Shown: positions 16,334 through 26,524 of the stretch, one piece after another | Position numbering within the stretch: position 1 is the stretch's first letter | How the letters are laid out: every line of letters begins with the position of its first letter | From: Flavobacterium acetivorans | Lineage (GTDB): Bacteria > Bacteroidota > Bacteroidia > Flavobacteriales > Flavobacteriaceae | DNA length: 64,000 bases | Reading direction: 5' to 3' | Assembly (NCBI RefSeq): GCF_020911885.1 | Contig: NZ_CP087132.1 | Location: 1,798,001 to 1,862,000 of the forward strand | The notes under the pieces: model-generated | What the model was told of the DNA's origin: nothing | The model's database searches: none | Seen by the model: the letters and a program-made list of their open reading frames with translations, nothing else | Program-made: the position numbers and the translations under genes

Positions 16334-16917
16334 TTGTATTTGTCATTCAAACCGATGTTTTTTAAAATCATGGGTTTTATTTTTTCTATTCTCGAAAGTT
16401 TGGTTTCGTCTCTTCTGGCAGTTTCAATGTATTCTAAAAACTCCTGTTGTTTGTATTTGCTGAACTTTTTGAAGTATTCATTTAGATTAGAATTTGCTTC
16501 AAGTTCTTTGTTTAAAAAATCAGAAACAATTGTTTTTTTCTTTTCTGGTTTGAATCGTTTTCCTTGCTTTTCATTTTCAATCGCTTCGAGAATATAATTC
16601 AAAACCTCTTTTTCATTGACTTCTTCCTTAGCTGAAAAACGCCATTGACGCAAAGATTTGGTTACACCTTCCTGAGCGTTGACTAAAACTTTTTTTTCGT
16701 CTTTGAGAAAAACACCGTTGAAAAACCAAATCGTAAAATAATTTTTAAATCCTCCTATGCCCAAAACATTTTTACCGTTGAGTACGTAAACAATACCGCC
16801 CCATTTTGTGGTTTCAACGAGTTCGGTTTTGTCAATAATTGATTGGAGCAATAGTAATTCCTCAGACCAACTATTGACCTTGTCCCAAGTAGATGTATTG
16901 GCTTTTGAGGAGTCCAA
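16330..16917 (-). CDS. DUF1801 plus YdeI/OmpD-associated domain protein
   Basis: The 195-residue protein joins an N-terminal DUF1801 domain (TELVETTKWGGIVYVLNGKNVLGIGGFKNYFTIWFFNG, about 30-80) to a C-terminal YdeI helical segment (FSKYKQQEFLEYIETARRDETKLSRIEKI, about 150-185). The start is TTG at 16917, the base after the stop of pepT (TAA then TTG); the preceding in-frame codon is that stop, and no internal ATG would preserve the domain. This implies translation coupled to pepT. YdeI relatives are linked by name to resistance against some antimicrobial peptides, but the molecular role is unknown. Confidence 0.8.
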   Translation of the reverse strand: MDSSKANTSTWDKVNSWSEELLLLQSIIDKTELVETTKWGGIVYVLNGKNVLGIGGFKNYFTIWFFNGVFLKDEKKVLVNAQEGVTKSLRQWRFSAKEEVNEKEVLNYILEAIENEKQGKRFKPEKKKTIVSDFLNKELEANSNLNEYFKKFSKYKQQEFLEYIETARRDETKLSRIEKIKPMILKNIGLNDKYK

Positions 16918-18201
16918 TTATTTTTTCTTTTTTGTTTTTTCTTTCGCTTTGTCTAATCCAAAATCAGGCATTGATGTCAATTCGGCAATTTTTATGATAA
17001 CTTCAACTGCTTTTTGCATGCTTTCTACAGGAACATATTCGTATTTTCCGTGAAAATTGTGTCCGCCGGCAAAAATATTTGGGCAAGGTAAGCCTTTATA
17101 TGATAATTGGCAGCCATCTGTTCCGCCACGAATTGGTTTTATCAATGGTTTGATGTTAAGCTCTTTCATGGCTTTTTCGGCAATGTCTACAATATGTTTT
17201 ACAGGAGTTACCTTTTCTTTCATATTGTAATATTGGTCTTTGATTTCGGCTATTGCGATATCTTCACCAAACTGTTTTGCAAATTTCTTATTTATTTTGC
17301 GGGTAATTTTTTCGATTAGCTCTTTGCGTTTTTCGAATTTTTTCTTGCTGTGATCTCTGATTATCAGTTGTAATTTGGTTTCTTCAATACTTCCTGACAG
17401 GTCTGTAACATGAAAAAAACCTTCATAACCTCTTGTTTCTTGTGGCGTTTCACCTTTTGGTAAGGCATTGATGAAATCATTGGCAATCAACATGGAGTTG
17501 ATCATTTTTCCTTTGGCGTAGCCGGGATGAACACTCTTTCCTTTGAAAGTGATTTTGGCTCCAGCCGCATTAAAATTTTCATATTCTAATTCGCCTACCT
17601 GACTTCCGTCCATGGTGTAAGCCCAGTCAGCGCCAAATTTATCTACATCAAAATGATGAGCTCCGCGACCAATTTCTTCATCGGGAGTGAAACCAACTCT
17701 GATTTTTCCGTGTTTGATTTCAGGATTGTTGATCAAGAATTCCATTGCGGTCATGATCTCAGTGATTCCGGCTTTGTCATCGGCACCTAATAAAGTGGTT
17801 CCGTCCGTGGTGATCAAAGTTTGTCCTTTGTAAAGCAATAAATCTTTGAAATAGCTAGGAGATAAGATGATGTTTTGTTCTTTATTTAATACAATGTCTT
17901 TGCCGTCATAATCAGGAACGATTTGTGGTTTTACATTGGCACCGGTAAAATCAGGAGTGGTATCAAAGTGAGAAATAAAACCAATTGTAGGTACTTCGTG
18001 ATCCACGTTGCTTGGTAAAGTTGCCATGATGTAAGCTTTGTCATCTATGGTGACGTCTTGCATGCCAATTTCTTTTAGTTCTTCTACTAATTTATTGGCT
18101 AAGTCCCATTGTTTCTCTGTACTTGGTGTTGTATTTGAATTTGGATCTGATTCGGTATCAATCGTTACATAACTGATGAAACGGTCTATAATATGTTGCA
18201 T
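16918..18201 (-). CDS. pepT: Peptidase T (tripeptide aminopeptidase)
   Basis: The 427-residue enzyme is an M20B metallopeptidase. Zinc-site segments are [29 protein letters not shown] and [14 protein letters not shown], with the late [17 protein letters not shown] providing the last ligand. [13 protein letters not shown] is a typical PepT stretch. It removes N-terminal residues from tripeptides in the cytosol. The C-terminus adds a lysine-rich tail. A -7 box precedes it, and the DUF1801/YdeI gene begins immediately after its stop. Confidence 0.95.
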   Translation of the reverse strand: MQHIIDRFISYVTIDTESDPNSNTTPSTEKQWDLANKLVEELKEIGMQDVTIDDKAYIMATLPSNVDHEVPTIGFISHFDTTPDFTGANVKPQIVPDYDGKDIVLNKEQNIILSPSYFKDLLLYKGQTLITTDGTTLLGADDKAGITEIMTAMEFLINNPEIKHGKIRVGFTPDEEIGRGAHHFDVDKFGADWAYTMDGSQVGELEYENFNAAGAKITFKGKSVHPGYAKGKMINSMLIANDFINALPKGETPQETRGYEGFFHVTDLSGSIEETKLQLIIRDHSKKKFEKRKELIEKITRKINKKFAKQFGEDIAIAEIKDQYYNMKEKVTPVKHIVDIAEKAMKELNIKPLIKPIRGGTDGCQLSYKGLPCPNIFAGGHNFHGKYEYVPVESMQKAVEVIIKIAELTSMPDFGLDKAKEKTKKKK

Positions 18202-18223
18202 AAATTGTTTTTTTAATGAAGTA

Positions 18224-18231
18224 CAAATATA
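18224..18231 (-). promoter_or_regulatory. -7 promoter element of pepT
   Basis: Minus-strand TATATTTG, 22 bp before the ATG at 18201. Confidence 0.6.
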
Positions 18232-18371
18232 AGGTTTATTTGTAGAATGAGCTTTTTGAAGTGAATTGTTGTTTTTTATGATGACATTCTTTTTTTTGGA
18301 GTTGAAAAGCTTAGATAATTGTCAAAAGAATAAATTAGTTTCTAAACATATAATTATCGACTAGATAGTTT

Positions 18372-18379
18372 TACTTTTG
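18372..18379 (+). promoter_or_regulatory. -7 promoter element of pyrD
   Basis: TACTTTTG, 19 bp before the ATG at 18399. Confidence 0.55.
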
Positions 18380-18398
18380 CACCACCAACACAATAACT

Positions 18399-19418
18399 AT
18401 GTATAAATTATTAATTCGTCCGATACTTTTTTGTTTTGATCCGGAAAAAGTCCATTATTTTACTTTCTCATTAATTCGATTTACGTCAAAAATTCCTGGA
18501 TTTTCCTCTATTTTTAAAGCACTTTATTTAGTTGATGACAAGCGATTGGAAACCGAAGTTTTTGGATTGAAATTCAAGAATCCAGTAGGATTAGCTGCGG
18601 GTTTTGATAAAGACGCTAAGTTGTATAAGGAATTATCCGATTTTGGCTTTGGTTTTATCGAAATAGGAACCCTAACGCCAAAAGGACAGGAAGGAAACCC
18701 AAAAAAACGTTTGTTTCGTCTTAAAGAAGATTCCGCTATTATCAACAGAATGGGATTTAATAACGGCGGTGTTAGAGAAGCGGTAGAGCGATTAAAATCG
18801 AATAAAGACGTTTTGATAGGAGGAAATATTGGAAAAAATAAACTGACTCCAAACGAGGAAGCGACTTCAGATTACGAAATTTGCTTTGATGCCTTATACG
18901 ATTATGTTGATTATTTTGTGGTGAATGTGAGTTCTCCAAATACGCCTAATCTTCGCGCTTTGCAGGATAAAGAACCATTGACACAATTGTTGCAAACACT
19001 TCAAAATAAGAATTTGGCTAAGCCAAAACAAAAGCCAATCTTATTAAAAATTGCTCCTGATTTGACAGACGAGCAATTGTTGGATATTATTGATATCGTC
19101 AAAGAAACCCAAATAGCGGGAGTGATTGCGACCAATACCACAATTTCTAGAGAAGGTTTGCAATCTGAAAATAAATTAGAAACAGGTGGCTTATCAGGAA
19201 AACCGCTGACTAAACGTTCTACAGAAGTCATTCGGTTTTTGTCTCAAAAAAGCAATAAAGCCTTCCCGATTATTGGAGTGGGAGGAATTCATTCTGCCGA
19301 TGACGCCATCGAAAAACTGGAAGCTGGCGCAAGTTTGATTCAATTGTATACCGGCTTTATTTATGAAGGACCTGCCTTGGTGAAAGCCATTAACAAAAAG
19401 ATTTTAAGTCGGTTGTAA
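18399..19418 (+). CDS. pyrD: Quinone-dependent dihydroorotate dehydrogenase (class 2)
   Basis: The 339-residue enzyme matches class 2 DHODHs. The N-terminal quinone-tunnel helices ([28 protein letters not shown]) mark it as membrane-associated. [20 protein letters not shown] and the catalytic-serine segment [16 protein letters not shown] follow, then FMN phosphate loops [29 protein letters not shown]. It oxidises dihydroorotate to orotate in pyrimidine synthesis and passes electrons to quinone. No other pyr genes are nearby. A short G-T-wobbled terminator follows. Confidence 0.97.
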   Translation: MYKLLIRPILFCFDPEKVHYFTFSLIRFTSKIPGFSSIFKALYLVDDKRLETEVFGLKFKNPVGLAAGFDKDAKLYKELSDFGFGFIEIGTLTPKGQEGNPKKRLFRLKEDSAIINRMGFNNGGVREAVERLKSNKDVLIGGNIGKNKLTPNEEATSDYEICFDALYDYVDYFVVNVSSPNTPNLRALQDKEPLTQLLQTLQNKNLAKPKQKPILLKIAPDLTDEQLLDIIDIVKETQIAGVIATNTTISREGLQSENKLETGGLSGKPLTKRSTEVIRFLSQKSNKAFPIIGVGGIHSADDAIEKLEAGASLIQLYTGFIYEGPALVKAINKKILSRL

Positions 19419-19440
19419 GCAAAAATTTCGGATAGCTATA

Positions 19441-19476
19441 AAAAAGCGCAATTCTTTATCGAGGATTGTGCTTTTT
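19441..19476 (+). terminator. Terminator of pyrD
   Basis: AAAAAGCGCAAT pairs with ATTGTGCTTTTT (one G-T wobble) across a 12-nt loop. Confidence 0.8.
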
Positions 19477-19507
19477 CATTTCTTGATAAAGTTTGTTTGT
19501 AAGAACC

Positions 19508-19537
19508 TTTGCCACTTTACAACTTTTAGTATCTTTG
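19508..19537 (+). promoter_or_regulatory. Complete -33/-7 promoter of the HMG-CoA lyase gene
   Basis: TTTG (19508-19511), an 18-bp spacer, then TATCTTTG (19530-19537). The ATG follows only 7 bp later, so the transcript would be leaderless or nearly so. Confidence 0.65.
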
Positions 19538-19544
19538 AAAATCT

Positions 19545-20408
19545 ATGGAGCCAATAAAAATTATAGAATGTCCGCGTGATGCCATGCAAGGTATTAAACC
19601 CTTTATTCCTACGGAAAGGAAGGTGTCTTATATACAGTCTTTGTTGCGAGTGGGATTTGATTCCATTGATTTTGGAAGTTTTGTTTCTCCAAAAGCGATT
19701 CCGCAAATGCAAGATACAGCCGAAGTTTTGGCACAACTGGATTTGTCTCAAACCACAAGTAAATTGCTGGCGATAATTGCTAATACCAAAGGAGCCGAAA
19801 TCGCTTCAGAGCATGCAGAGATCCAGTATTTAGGTTTTCCATTTTCTATATCTGAGAATTTTCAGATGCGAAATACGCATAAAACAATAGCCGAATCTTT
19901 AATCAGCCTGCAAGAAATTCTGGAAATTGCTAATAAAAGCAATAAGGAAGTCGTTGCTTATTTGTCTATGGGGTTTGGTAATCCGTATGGGGATCCTTGG
20001 AATGTGGAGATTGTTGGCGATTGGACGGAGAAATTATCCAATATGGGTGTGAAGATTCTGTCGCTTTCTGATACCGTGGGAAGTTCTACTCCAGATGTGA
20101 TCCAATATTTATTTTCGAATTTAATTCCAAAATATCCTCAAATTGAGTTTGGTGCCCATTTGCATAGCACAGCTGATAAATGGTTTGAGAAAATCGACGC
20201 TGCCTATAAAGCAGGTTGTCGTCGTTACGATGGTGCCATTCAAGGATTTGGCGGTTGCCCAATGGCCAAGGACGATTTGACGGGAAACATGCCAACCGAA
20301 AAATTGTTATCTTATTTCACTGCCAATAAAGAGAATATCGGGCTGAATCCTTTGAGTTTTGAAAGCGCTTATAATGAGGCTTCTAAGTTGTTTGGGGAAT
20401 TTCATTAG
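19545..20408 (+). CDS. Hydroxymethylglutaryl-CoA lyase family protein
   Basis: The 287-residue TIM-barrel lyase has the conserved start ECPRDAMQG (Arg11, Asp12), metal ligands His205 and His207 in GAHLHST, and the catalytic-cysteine loop GFGGCPMAKDDLTGNMPTE (Cys238). HMG-CoA lyase splits HMG-CoA into acetoacetate and acetyl-CoA, the last step of leucine breakdown. The loop after GGCP differs somewhat from animal enzymes but matches Bacteroidota members. It is a single gene with a near-leaderless promoter. A related HMG-CoA-like substrate cannot be excluded. Confidence 0.88.
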   Translation: MEPIKIIECPRDAMQGIKPFIPTERKVSYIQSLLRVGFDSIDFGSFVSPKAIPQMQDTAEVLAQLDLSQTTSKLLAIIANTKGAEIASEHAEIQYLGFPFSISENFQMRNTHKTIAESLISLQEILEIANKSNKEVVAYLSMGFGNPYGDPWNVEIVGDWTEKLSNMGVKILSLSDTVGSSTPDVIQYLFSNLIPKYPQIEFGAHLHSTADKWFEKIDAAYKAGCRRYDGAIQGFGGCPMAKDDLTGNMPTEKLLSYFTANKENIGLNPLSFESAYNEASKLFGEFH

Positions 20409-20452
20409 CATCAATTGCCTTAAAAATACATTTTTATAATTATAAATAGAAA

Positions 20453-21004
20453 ATGAAATTATACCGCTTACATAAAATTTTATTGACGCTGTTAGTGACT
20501 ATCTTTTTTTCTTCTTGCAGCAGTGATTTGGATTTTAATCAAGTCAATGACTTGAAAATAGAGCCTGTTGTTGTGGCAAATCTAAGTTATTTTGATCTTC
20601 CTGCGAATGCTTTTGTCGAGAATGGAATAGAATCTGATGTGGCTTTCCAAGCATTGGATTTTGATCTTTTTCGGGATAAATATTTTAGAAGTTATTTGCA
20701 AAGAGCCGATTTTTCCTTTGAAATAACTAACACTATAAATAGAGCTTTTCTCCTTAATATTATTCTATTTGATCAAAATGATCAGCCTCTTTATAGTATT
20801 CCTTTTAGTGTTCCTGCTTATTCGGGAAATGCTGTTGTTGTAAGTAAAACGGATATTTTTGAAGGTATAAAGTTGGATTTATTAAAAAGTTCCAAAAAAA
20901 TGGGTTTTCTAATTACAATGGCTTCGGGGCCTGCTTTGAATGAAAATAGTGTGGGAAGTTTAAAAATGCGTTCTAGCGCAACCGTTTATTTGACAATAGA
21001 ATGA
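20453..21004 (+). CDS. Predicted lipoprotein of unknown function
   Basis: The 183-residue product has a lipoprotein signal: basic start, hydrophobic core LLTLLVTIFFSS and lipobox SSC (Cys about 22). The mature part is beta-rich with no recognised catalytic motif. Its last bases overlap the start of the DUF5723 gene by 4 bp (ATGA), so translation is coupled. A lipoprotein paired with an outer-membrane barrel suggests a cell-surface or periplasmic partnership; function is not known. Confidence 0.75.
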   Translation: MKLYRLHKILLTLLVTIFFSSCSSDLDFNQVNDLKIEPVVVANLSYFDLPANAFVENGIESDVAFQALDFDLFRDKYFRSYLQRADFSFEITNTINRAFLLNIILFDQNDQPLYSIPFSVPAYSGNAVVVSKTDIFEGIKLDLLKSSKKMGFLITMASGPALNENSVGSLKMRSSATVYLTIE

Positions 21005-22398
21005 GAAAAACCTATTTATTTTTGCTTCTATTGGTATCGATTAGTTGCTTAGCCCAGAACAAACAAGTTTTGTATAATTTCACCTCGGTTCCCCAGTCTT
21101 TAATGACAAATCCAGGAGCCGATTTTAAGTATCAATATTATTTTGGAGTTCCGCTACTTTCGGGAATTTCGGTTAATATGGGTTCAACGGGATTTTCGGC
21201 TTATGATTTATTCGCTAATAACGGAATTGATTTCAATACTAAATTGCGGGATGTTGTTTTTTCGACTGCAAGAAAAGATCATTTGGCATTAAATGAGCAA
21301 CTCGAAATTTTTAATGGCGGTTTTAAACTAGGAGATTGGTTCGAAAATAAAGGCTATATCTCGTTTGGAATGTATCAGGAATTCGATTTCTGGAGTTATA
21401 TGCCTAAGGATTTGGCCGTACTGGCTTTGGATGGAAATAGTGATTACATAGGAAAGGTATTCAACTTGGGAGATTTAAGTGTAAAATCAGAGGTGGTTTC
21501 TGTTTTGCATGTGGGCTTTCATAAAAATGTATCTGAAAAATTGATCCTTGGAGCCAGAGCGAAAATTTATTCCAGTGCTTTTAATGCTACTTCTACTAAG
21601 AATTCCGGGTATATTTATACTATTCCCGGTACGACAACGGCTTATGAACAAGTGATTTATTCGCGTTTGAGACTCAATACCTCTGGAATCGCCCAATTTA
21701 CTGCTGAAGATTATGACGGAGATATTGCCCGTGATATCAGGAAAAAGGCACTTTTTGGTGGGGATTTAGGTCTTGGTTTCGATGTAGGATTTACCTATTA
21801 TCCACAAAAAAACATGCAGTTGACAGCCAGTATAATTGATGTAGGTTTTATAAAACACAGTAAGAATGTAGAGAGTTATACTTATGAAGGGTTTTATAAA
21901 TATGAGGGAATGAATCCTAATTTCAGTACGGGAGGTTTAGTAGAGAATGTCTATGACGAGTTCAAAAATGCTATTCCTTTGGATACATTATACACCAAAT
22001 ATACGACTTGGAGACCTACAAAACTGAATGCTTCTTATCAATATTCTTTTGGAACTTCAAGAGACGAAGACTGTGTGTGTACGGGACAGGACAAGGAATA
22101 TAAAAATGCAGTTGGTGCACAGTTATTTATGATGAGTACGCCAAGAACTCCAATAACAGCTTTGACAGCCTATTATAGAAGAAGTATTTTTAACAAGATG
22201 CAAATGAAAGCCACTTATACTTTAGATTCCTATTCTTCTAAAAATATAGGTTTAGGATTGTCGGCTGATTTAGGGAAATTCAATATGTATGTTATGGCTG
22301 ACAATCTTTTGGAGTACAAGGATGTTTCAAAAGCCAACAGCCTGTCCTTTCAATTTGGATTTAATTTTATTTTCAAAGACAGCAATGAACCCGATTAA
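21001..22398 (+). CDS. DUF5723 family protein, predicted outer-membrane beta-barrel
   Basis: The 465-residue protein starts with a signal peptide ending CLAQ. The opening NKQVLYNFTSVPQSLMTNPGA is characteristic of DUF5723 proteins of Bacteroidota. The body has many alternating amphipathic strands with Gly/Tyr turns (LGLGFDVGFTYYPQKNMQLTASI), and the end LSFQFGFNFIF resembles a barrel-closing strand. Role unknown; family members are predicted surface proteins. It is translationally coupled to the upstream lipoprotein and followed by a weak terminator before guaB. Confidence 0.8.
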   Translation: MRKTYLFLLLLVSISCLAQNKQVLYNFTSVPQSLMTNPGADFKYQYYFGVPLLSGISVNMGSTGFSAYDLFANNGIDFNTKLRDVVFSTARKDHLALNEQLEIFNGGFKLGDWFENKGYISFGMYQEFDFWSYMPKDLAVLALDGNSDYIGKVFNLGDLSVKSEVVSVLHVGFHKNVSEKLILGARAKIYSSAFNATSTKNSGYIYTIPGTTTAYEQVIYSRLRLNTSGIAQFTAEDYDGDIARDIRKKALFGGDLGLGFDVGFTYYPQKNMQLTASIIDVGFIKHSKNVESYTYEGFYKYEGMNPNFSTGGLVENVYDEFKNAIPLDTLYTKYTTWRPTKLNASYQYSFGTSRDEDCVCTGQDKEYKNAVGAQLFMMSTPRTPITALTAYYRRSIFNKMQMKATYTLDSYSSKNIGLGLSADLGKFNMYVMADNLLEYKDVSKANSLSFQFGFNFIFKDSNEPD

Positions 22399-22454
22399 TT
22401 CGATACTTTTTAGGGAATTGTTCGTTCGTACGAAATATTTGTCAAAAACAATAA

Positions 22455-22480
22455 AAGACTATTTTTAAGAGTCTTATTTT
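22455..22480 (+). terminator. Weak terminator after the DUF5723 gene
   Basis: AAGACT and AGTCTT arms (22455-22460, 22470-22475) followed by ATTTT. Confidence 0.5.
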
Positions 22481-22523
22481 GAATCATTGCTTGCCTTGCT
22501 TTTTTTAAATAAAAATAATTTGC

Positions 22524-22531
22524 TATATTTG
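22524..22531 (+). promoter_or_regulatory. -7 promoter element of guaB
   Basis: TATATTTG, 26 bp before the ATG at 22558; TTG-containing sequence lies further upstream but not at ideal spacing. Confidence 0.65.
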
Positions 22532-22557
22532 CACGCAATTCAACTAGAAATTGCAAC

Positions 22558-24030
22558 ATGATAGCACACAGCTCAAAGATTATCGGCGAAGGTTTAACTT
22601 ACGATGATGTATTATTAGTTCCTAACTACTCCAATGTGCTTCCTCGCGAAGTGAGTATTCAATCTAAATTTTCAAGAAATATAACGCTTAACGTTCCTAT
22701 CGTAGCTGCTGCTATGGATACTGTTACCGAAAGTGCTATGGCAATTGCTATGGCTCAAGAAGGTGGAATAGGGGTTTTGCATAAGAATATGACTATCGAG
22801 CAACAAGCTGCCAAAGTACGTAAAGTAAAACGTGCCGAGTCAGGAATGATCATCGATCCGGTTACTTTACCGCTTACTTCTACGGTGGCTGATGCTAAAA
22901 ATGCAATGAAAGAATTTGGAATTGGTGGTATTCCTATTGTTGATGAAAATCAAATTTTAAAAGGAATTGTTACCAATCGTGATTTGCGTTTCGAAAAAAA
23001 CAGTGGTAGACCAATTGTTGAGGTGATGACCAAAGAGAATTTGGTTACCGTTGCCGAAGGAACTTCCTTAGAGCAAGCAGAAGTAGTTTTGCAAGGGCAC
23101 AAAATAGAAAAACTTCCAGTGGTAAATAAAGACTACAAATTAGTAGGCTTGATTACTTTTAGAGATATCACTAAATTAACTCAAAAACCAATTGCCAACA
23201 AAGACGTTTACGGACGTTTGCGTGTTGCGGCAGCTATTGGTGTAACAGGAGACGCAGTGCAAAGAGCAGAAGCTTTAGTGAACGCTGGAGTAGATGCTAT
23301 CATTATTGATACCGCTCACGGACATACTGAAGGTGTTGTCAATACATTGAAAGAAGTAAAAGCTAAATTCCCGCAAATAGATGTTATCGTAGGGAACATC
23401 GCTACTCCGGAAGCCGCTAAATATTTAGTTGAAAATGGTGCCGATGGTGTGAAAGTAGGAATAGGACCGGGTTCTATTTGTACTACACGTATTGTTGCCG
23501 GTGTTGGGTTTCCTCAGTTTTCTGCCGTTCTTGAAGTGGCAACAGCCTTAAAAGGAACAGGAATTCCGGTAATTGCTGATGGAGGAATTCGTTACACAGG
23601 AGATATTCCTAAAGCAATTGCTGCAGGAGCTGACTGTGTGATGCTAGGATCACTTTTGGCAGGGACCAAAGAATCTCCGGGGGAAACGATTATTTTCGAA
23701 GGAAGAAAATTCAAGTCTTACCGCGGAATGGGTTCTGTTGAAGCTATGCAAGGTGGATCAAAAGACCGTTATTTCCAAGATGTTGAAGATGATGTAAAAA
23801 AATTGGTTCCAGAAGGAATCGTTGGACGCGTGCCTTACAAAGGAGAATTGAACGAAAGTATGTTACAATTCATTGGCGGACTTCGTGCCGGAATGGGTTA
23901 CTGTGGTGCTAAAGATATTCCTACTTTGCAGGAAACAGGACGTTTTGTCCGTATCACGGCAAGTGGTATCAACGAAAGCCACCCTCATAATGTGACTATT
24001 ACTAAGGAAGCGCCAAATTATTCAAGATAA
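22558..24030 (+). CDS. guaB: Inosine-5'-monophosphate dehydrogenase
   Basis: The 490-residue enzyme has a TIM-barrel interrupted by two CBS domains (about residues 95-210). The catalytic-cysteine loop [17 protein letters not shown], the phosphate-binding [33 protein letters not shown] and the flap [19 protein letters not shown] are all present. It oxidises IMP to XMP with NAD+, the committed step to GMP. The length is standard and the CBS module complete. It is transcribed alone. Confidence 0.98.
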   Translation: MIAHSSKIIGEGLTYDDVLLVPNYSNVLPREVSIQSKFSRNITLNVPIVAAAMDTVTESAMAIAMAQEGGIGVLHKNMTIEQQAAKVRKVKRAESGMIIDPVTLPLTSTVADAKNAMKEFGIGGIPIVDENQILKGIVTNRDLRFEKNSGRPIVEVMTKENLVTVAEGTSLEQAEVVLQGHKIEKLPVVNKDYKLVGLITFRDITKLTQKPIANKDVYGRLRVAAAIGVTGDAVQRAEALVNAGVDAIIIDTAHGHTEGVVNTLKEVKAKFPQIDVIVGNIATPEAAKYLVENGADGVKVGIGPGSICTTRIVAGVGFPQFSAVLEVATALKGTGIPVIADGGIRYTGDIPKAIAAGADCVMLGSLLAGTKESPGETIIFEGRKFKSYRGMGSVEAMQGGSKDRYFQDVEDDVKKLVPEGIVGRVPYKGELNESMLQFIGGLRAGMGYCGAKDIPTLQETGRFVRITASGINESHPHNVTITKEAPNYSR

Positions 24031-24053
24031 TTTTTAGCTTATAAATATAAAAG

Positions 24054-24090
24054 GCTGTCTAGAGTGTTAGAACTTTAGACAGCTTTTTTT
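24054..24090. terminator. Terminator between guaB and the antiporter gene
   Basis: GCTGTCTA (24054-24061) pairs with TAGACAGC (24076-24083), then eight Ts on the plus strand; the minus strand ends in a shorter T-rich stretch. Confidence 0.9.
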
Positions 24091-24106
24091 TGAGCTTTTA
24101 CAAAAT

Positions 24107-26350
24107 TTATTCTTGGAACAAAGCTGCCATCAATTTCTTGTCGCCTACTACCCAAAGGATGTCGTTTTTCTCCAGGATTAAATTCGATTCGGGATTTAAT
24201 AAACGTTTTCCATTGCGTTCAATTCCTACAACCATTCCATTGGTTTTTTCTCTTAATTGAGATTGGCGGATGCTTTTACCAATAAACTCATTTTCTTTTT
24301 TTAATTCTAGTTGTTGGAGACTGATTTGGTCTTCTTTTACTGTATCAGGGATTTCTATTTCATTTTGGTGCAAATAATTTTTGAAATTCTCGACTTGAGC
24401 ATCGGTCCCGATGACACAAATTTCATCTCCAGGAAACAAGCGCTCCTGTCTATTTGGAATTTTTACCATAATTTCTCCCCTTTTTATGAAAGCAACATTG
24501 ATTCCCATTTGTTCTCGAATACGCAATTCCTCCAAGGTTTTACCGGCGATATTAGATTCTTTGGCAATTTCAAAAGTTGTCATGTGACCATCCCAAGGAG
24601 TTAAATTAGCATAACGGCGATCCACTTTGGCAACTTCTCTATCATTTAGATTTTTTAGGAAATGATTTTCTATTTTTAGGTATTGCTGGTGGAGTTTCTT
24701 TGGAAAAAAGTAATAAATAACAATGGCGCTAATCAAGGCGATGAAAGCAATTCCCGGCGAGAAAAAGATATTTAATAAAAATCCGATGTAGAAAATGGCT
24801 AGTCCAATTCGCAAAAGAATCATCATAATGATAGGTCCTCTGTATTTTCGGTCATCTAATAAAGATTGTACTTCTTTGACAGCAACCCGTCTTAAAGACA
24901 GCGCCCATAAAAAAGGGGAGATAGCAATGATTGTAATCAAGGCGGCGATCGCATTACCGAATTTTGAGTGCTCTACCAAAGGCAAAATCATTTTGGAAGA
25001 TAGCAGAATGATGGCTGTAATAATAATGGTATGGAGTACAATTTGAACCATATAAGCTCTGATGACTACCTGCCAAGTACTTACTAGTTTTATCGATTGG
25101 GCATTGGCGCTATAGCGCGCAATTCTCTTAACCCATCTTCGAGGTAGTTTTCTTTCGAGAAATTCCGAAAAAGGGGTGGCAAATTTCACCATAAAAGGCG
25201 TGGTAAAAGTCGTTACCGCTGAAACAGCAACAACGATAGGGTATAGAAAATCACTCGTAACATTAAGTGTCATTCCTAATGTTGCGATAATAAAGGAGAA
25301 TTCTCCTATTTGGGACAAACTCATTCCGGTTTGAACGGATTGTTTTAATGGCTGTCCAGAAATCAAAGCACCTATCGTAGAACTTATGGATTGTCCTAAA
25401 ATAACAACAAAAGTCAAAATGGCAACGGGTAAGGCATATTCGTATAAGGTTTCTGGATTAATTAGCATACCAACCGATACGAAGAAAACCGCTCCAAACA
25501 AGTCTTTTACCGGTTTTACTAGATGTTCGATGTGTTCCGCTTGTGTAGTTTCGGCAATGATCGAACCCATAATAAAAGCACCCAGTGCAGGAGAGAACCC
25601 AACATTATCCGCAAGGATTACCATCATCAAACATAAGGCAAGTGAGATGATTAACAGCATTTCGTCGGTCAATATGTTTTTTGCTTTTTTAAGTAAAGTG
25701 GGAATAAAAAAGATTCCTCCAACAAACCAAATCGTCAAGAAAAATACTAGTTTTAAAACAGATTGCAGCAATTCTCCACCTGAAAATTGTTGGCTTACCG
25801 CAATAGTCGAAAGCAATACCATCATCAAAATGGCAACGATGTCTTGGACAATAAGCGATCCAACAACTATTCCTGCAAATTTTTGTGCTTTTACGCCCAG
25901 CTCATCAAATGTTTTTAGAATAATTGTTGTGGATGAAATAGAGAGGATTACGCCCAGAAAAATACTATCCATCTGCTTCCAGCCAATCCATTGTCCAACT
26001 AAATAACCAATGGCAATCATGGTGACTATTTGGGTGACAGCGGTGATGGAGGCAGTTCCGCCTACTTTCATCAACTTTTTAAAACTAAATTCGAGTCCTA
26101 AGCTGAACAATAGAAAAATCACTCCAATTTCGGCCCAAACTTCAACGCTGCTAACTTCTTTTACTGTAGGAAAAAATGGAAAATGTGGGCCTGCTAAAAA
26201 ACCGGCTACTAAATAACCTAAAACCAAAGGTTGTTTTATTTTTTTGAAAAGTAATAAAGCCAATGCTGCAGTTATCAAAATCAATCCAAAGTCGCTAATT
26301 AAAGGCTGTAAATTTTGCGTTGCACTTGCTGCTGTTTCTACTGTATCCAT
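24107..26350 (-). CDS. Cation:proton antiporter (CPA2/KefB-like) with tandem RCK_C domains
   Basis: The 747-residue protein has a 12-13-helix CPA2 exchanger domain (about 1-400). QPLVLGYLVAGFLAGP, GVIFLLFSLGLEFSFKKL and the ion-site region GFSPALGAFIMGSIIAET are family landmarks. A second hydrophobic region follows (about 420-530), then two C-terminal RCK_C/TrkA_C domains (about 590-665 and 675-747). There is no Rossmann RCK_N domain, so NAD(H) gating as in KefC is not expected. It likely exchanges K+ or Na+ for H+ at the inner membrane. It is a single gene. Confidence 0.9.
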   Translation of the reverse strand: MDTVETAASATQNLQPLISDFGLILITAALALLLFKKIKQPLVLGYLVAGFLAGPHFPFFPTVKEVSSVEVWAEIGVIFLLFSLGLEFSFKKLMKVGGTASITAVTQIVTMIAIGYLVGQWIGWKQMDSIFLGVILSISSTTIILKTFDELGVKAQKFAGIVVGSLIVQDIVAILMMVLLSTIAVSQQFSGGELLQSVLKLVFFLTIWFVGGIFFIPTLLKKAKNILTDEMLLIISLALCLMMVILADNVGFSPALGAFIMGSIIAETTQAEHIEHLVKPVKDLFGAVFFVSVGMLINPETLYEYALPVAILTFVVILGQSISSTIGALISGQPLKQSVQTGMSLSQIGEFSFIIATLGMTLNVTSDFLYPIVVAVSAVTTFTTPFMVKFATPFSEFLERKLPRRWVKRIARYSANAQSIKLVSTWQVVIRAYMVQIVLHTIIITAIILLSSKMILPLVEHSKFGNAIAALITIIAISPFLWALSLRRVAVKEVQSLLDDRKYRGPIIMMILLRIGLAIFYIGFLLNIFFSPGIAFIALISAIVIYYFFPKKLHQQYLKIENHFLKNLNDREVAKVDRRYANLTPWDGHMTTFEIAKESNIAGKTLEELRIREQMGINVAFIKRGEIMVKIPNRQERLFPGDEICVIGTDAQVENFKNYLHQNEIEIPDTVKEDQISLQQLELKKENEFIGKSIRQSQLREKTNGMVVGIERNGKRLLNPESNLILEKNDILWVVGDKKLMAALFQE

Positions 26351-26454
26351 GGGTATTTAGCTCTGTTTGATGTTTTTTTGTGTAATTGGTAAGGTATAAA
26401 ATTAAACTTTATTTTTGAGGTTTAATTTTAGTTAAAAGGTCTTTTTTGAAATTA

Positions 26455-26501
26455 AAATTCCCGTTGAAAAGAGTTTTTTTGTTCTTCTTCAACGGGAATT
26501 T
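26455..26501 (-). terminator. Terminator of purB
   Basis: AAATTCCCGTTGAA (26455-26468) and its perfect 14-bp complement (26488-26501), followed on the minus strand by TTAATTTC and a later T run. Confidence 0.8.
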
Positions 26502-26524
26502 ATGATATTTTAATTTTTACGAAC

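Noticed and set aside
25386..26006. 206-codon plus-strand open frame over the antiporter gene
   Set aside because: It is antisense to a well-supported membrane protein; the product is low-complexity Thr/Ile/Lys with no family pattern.
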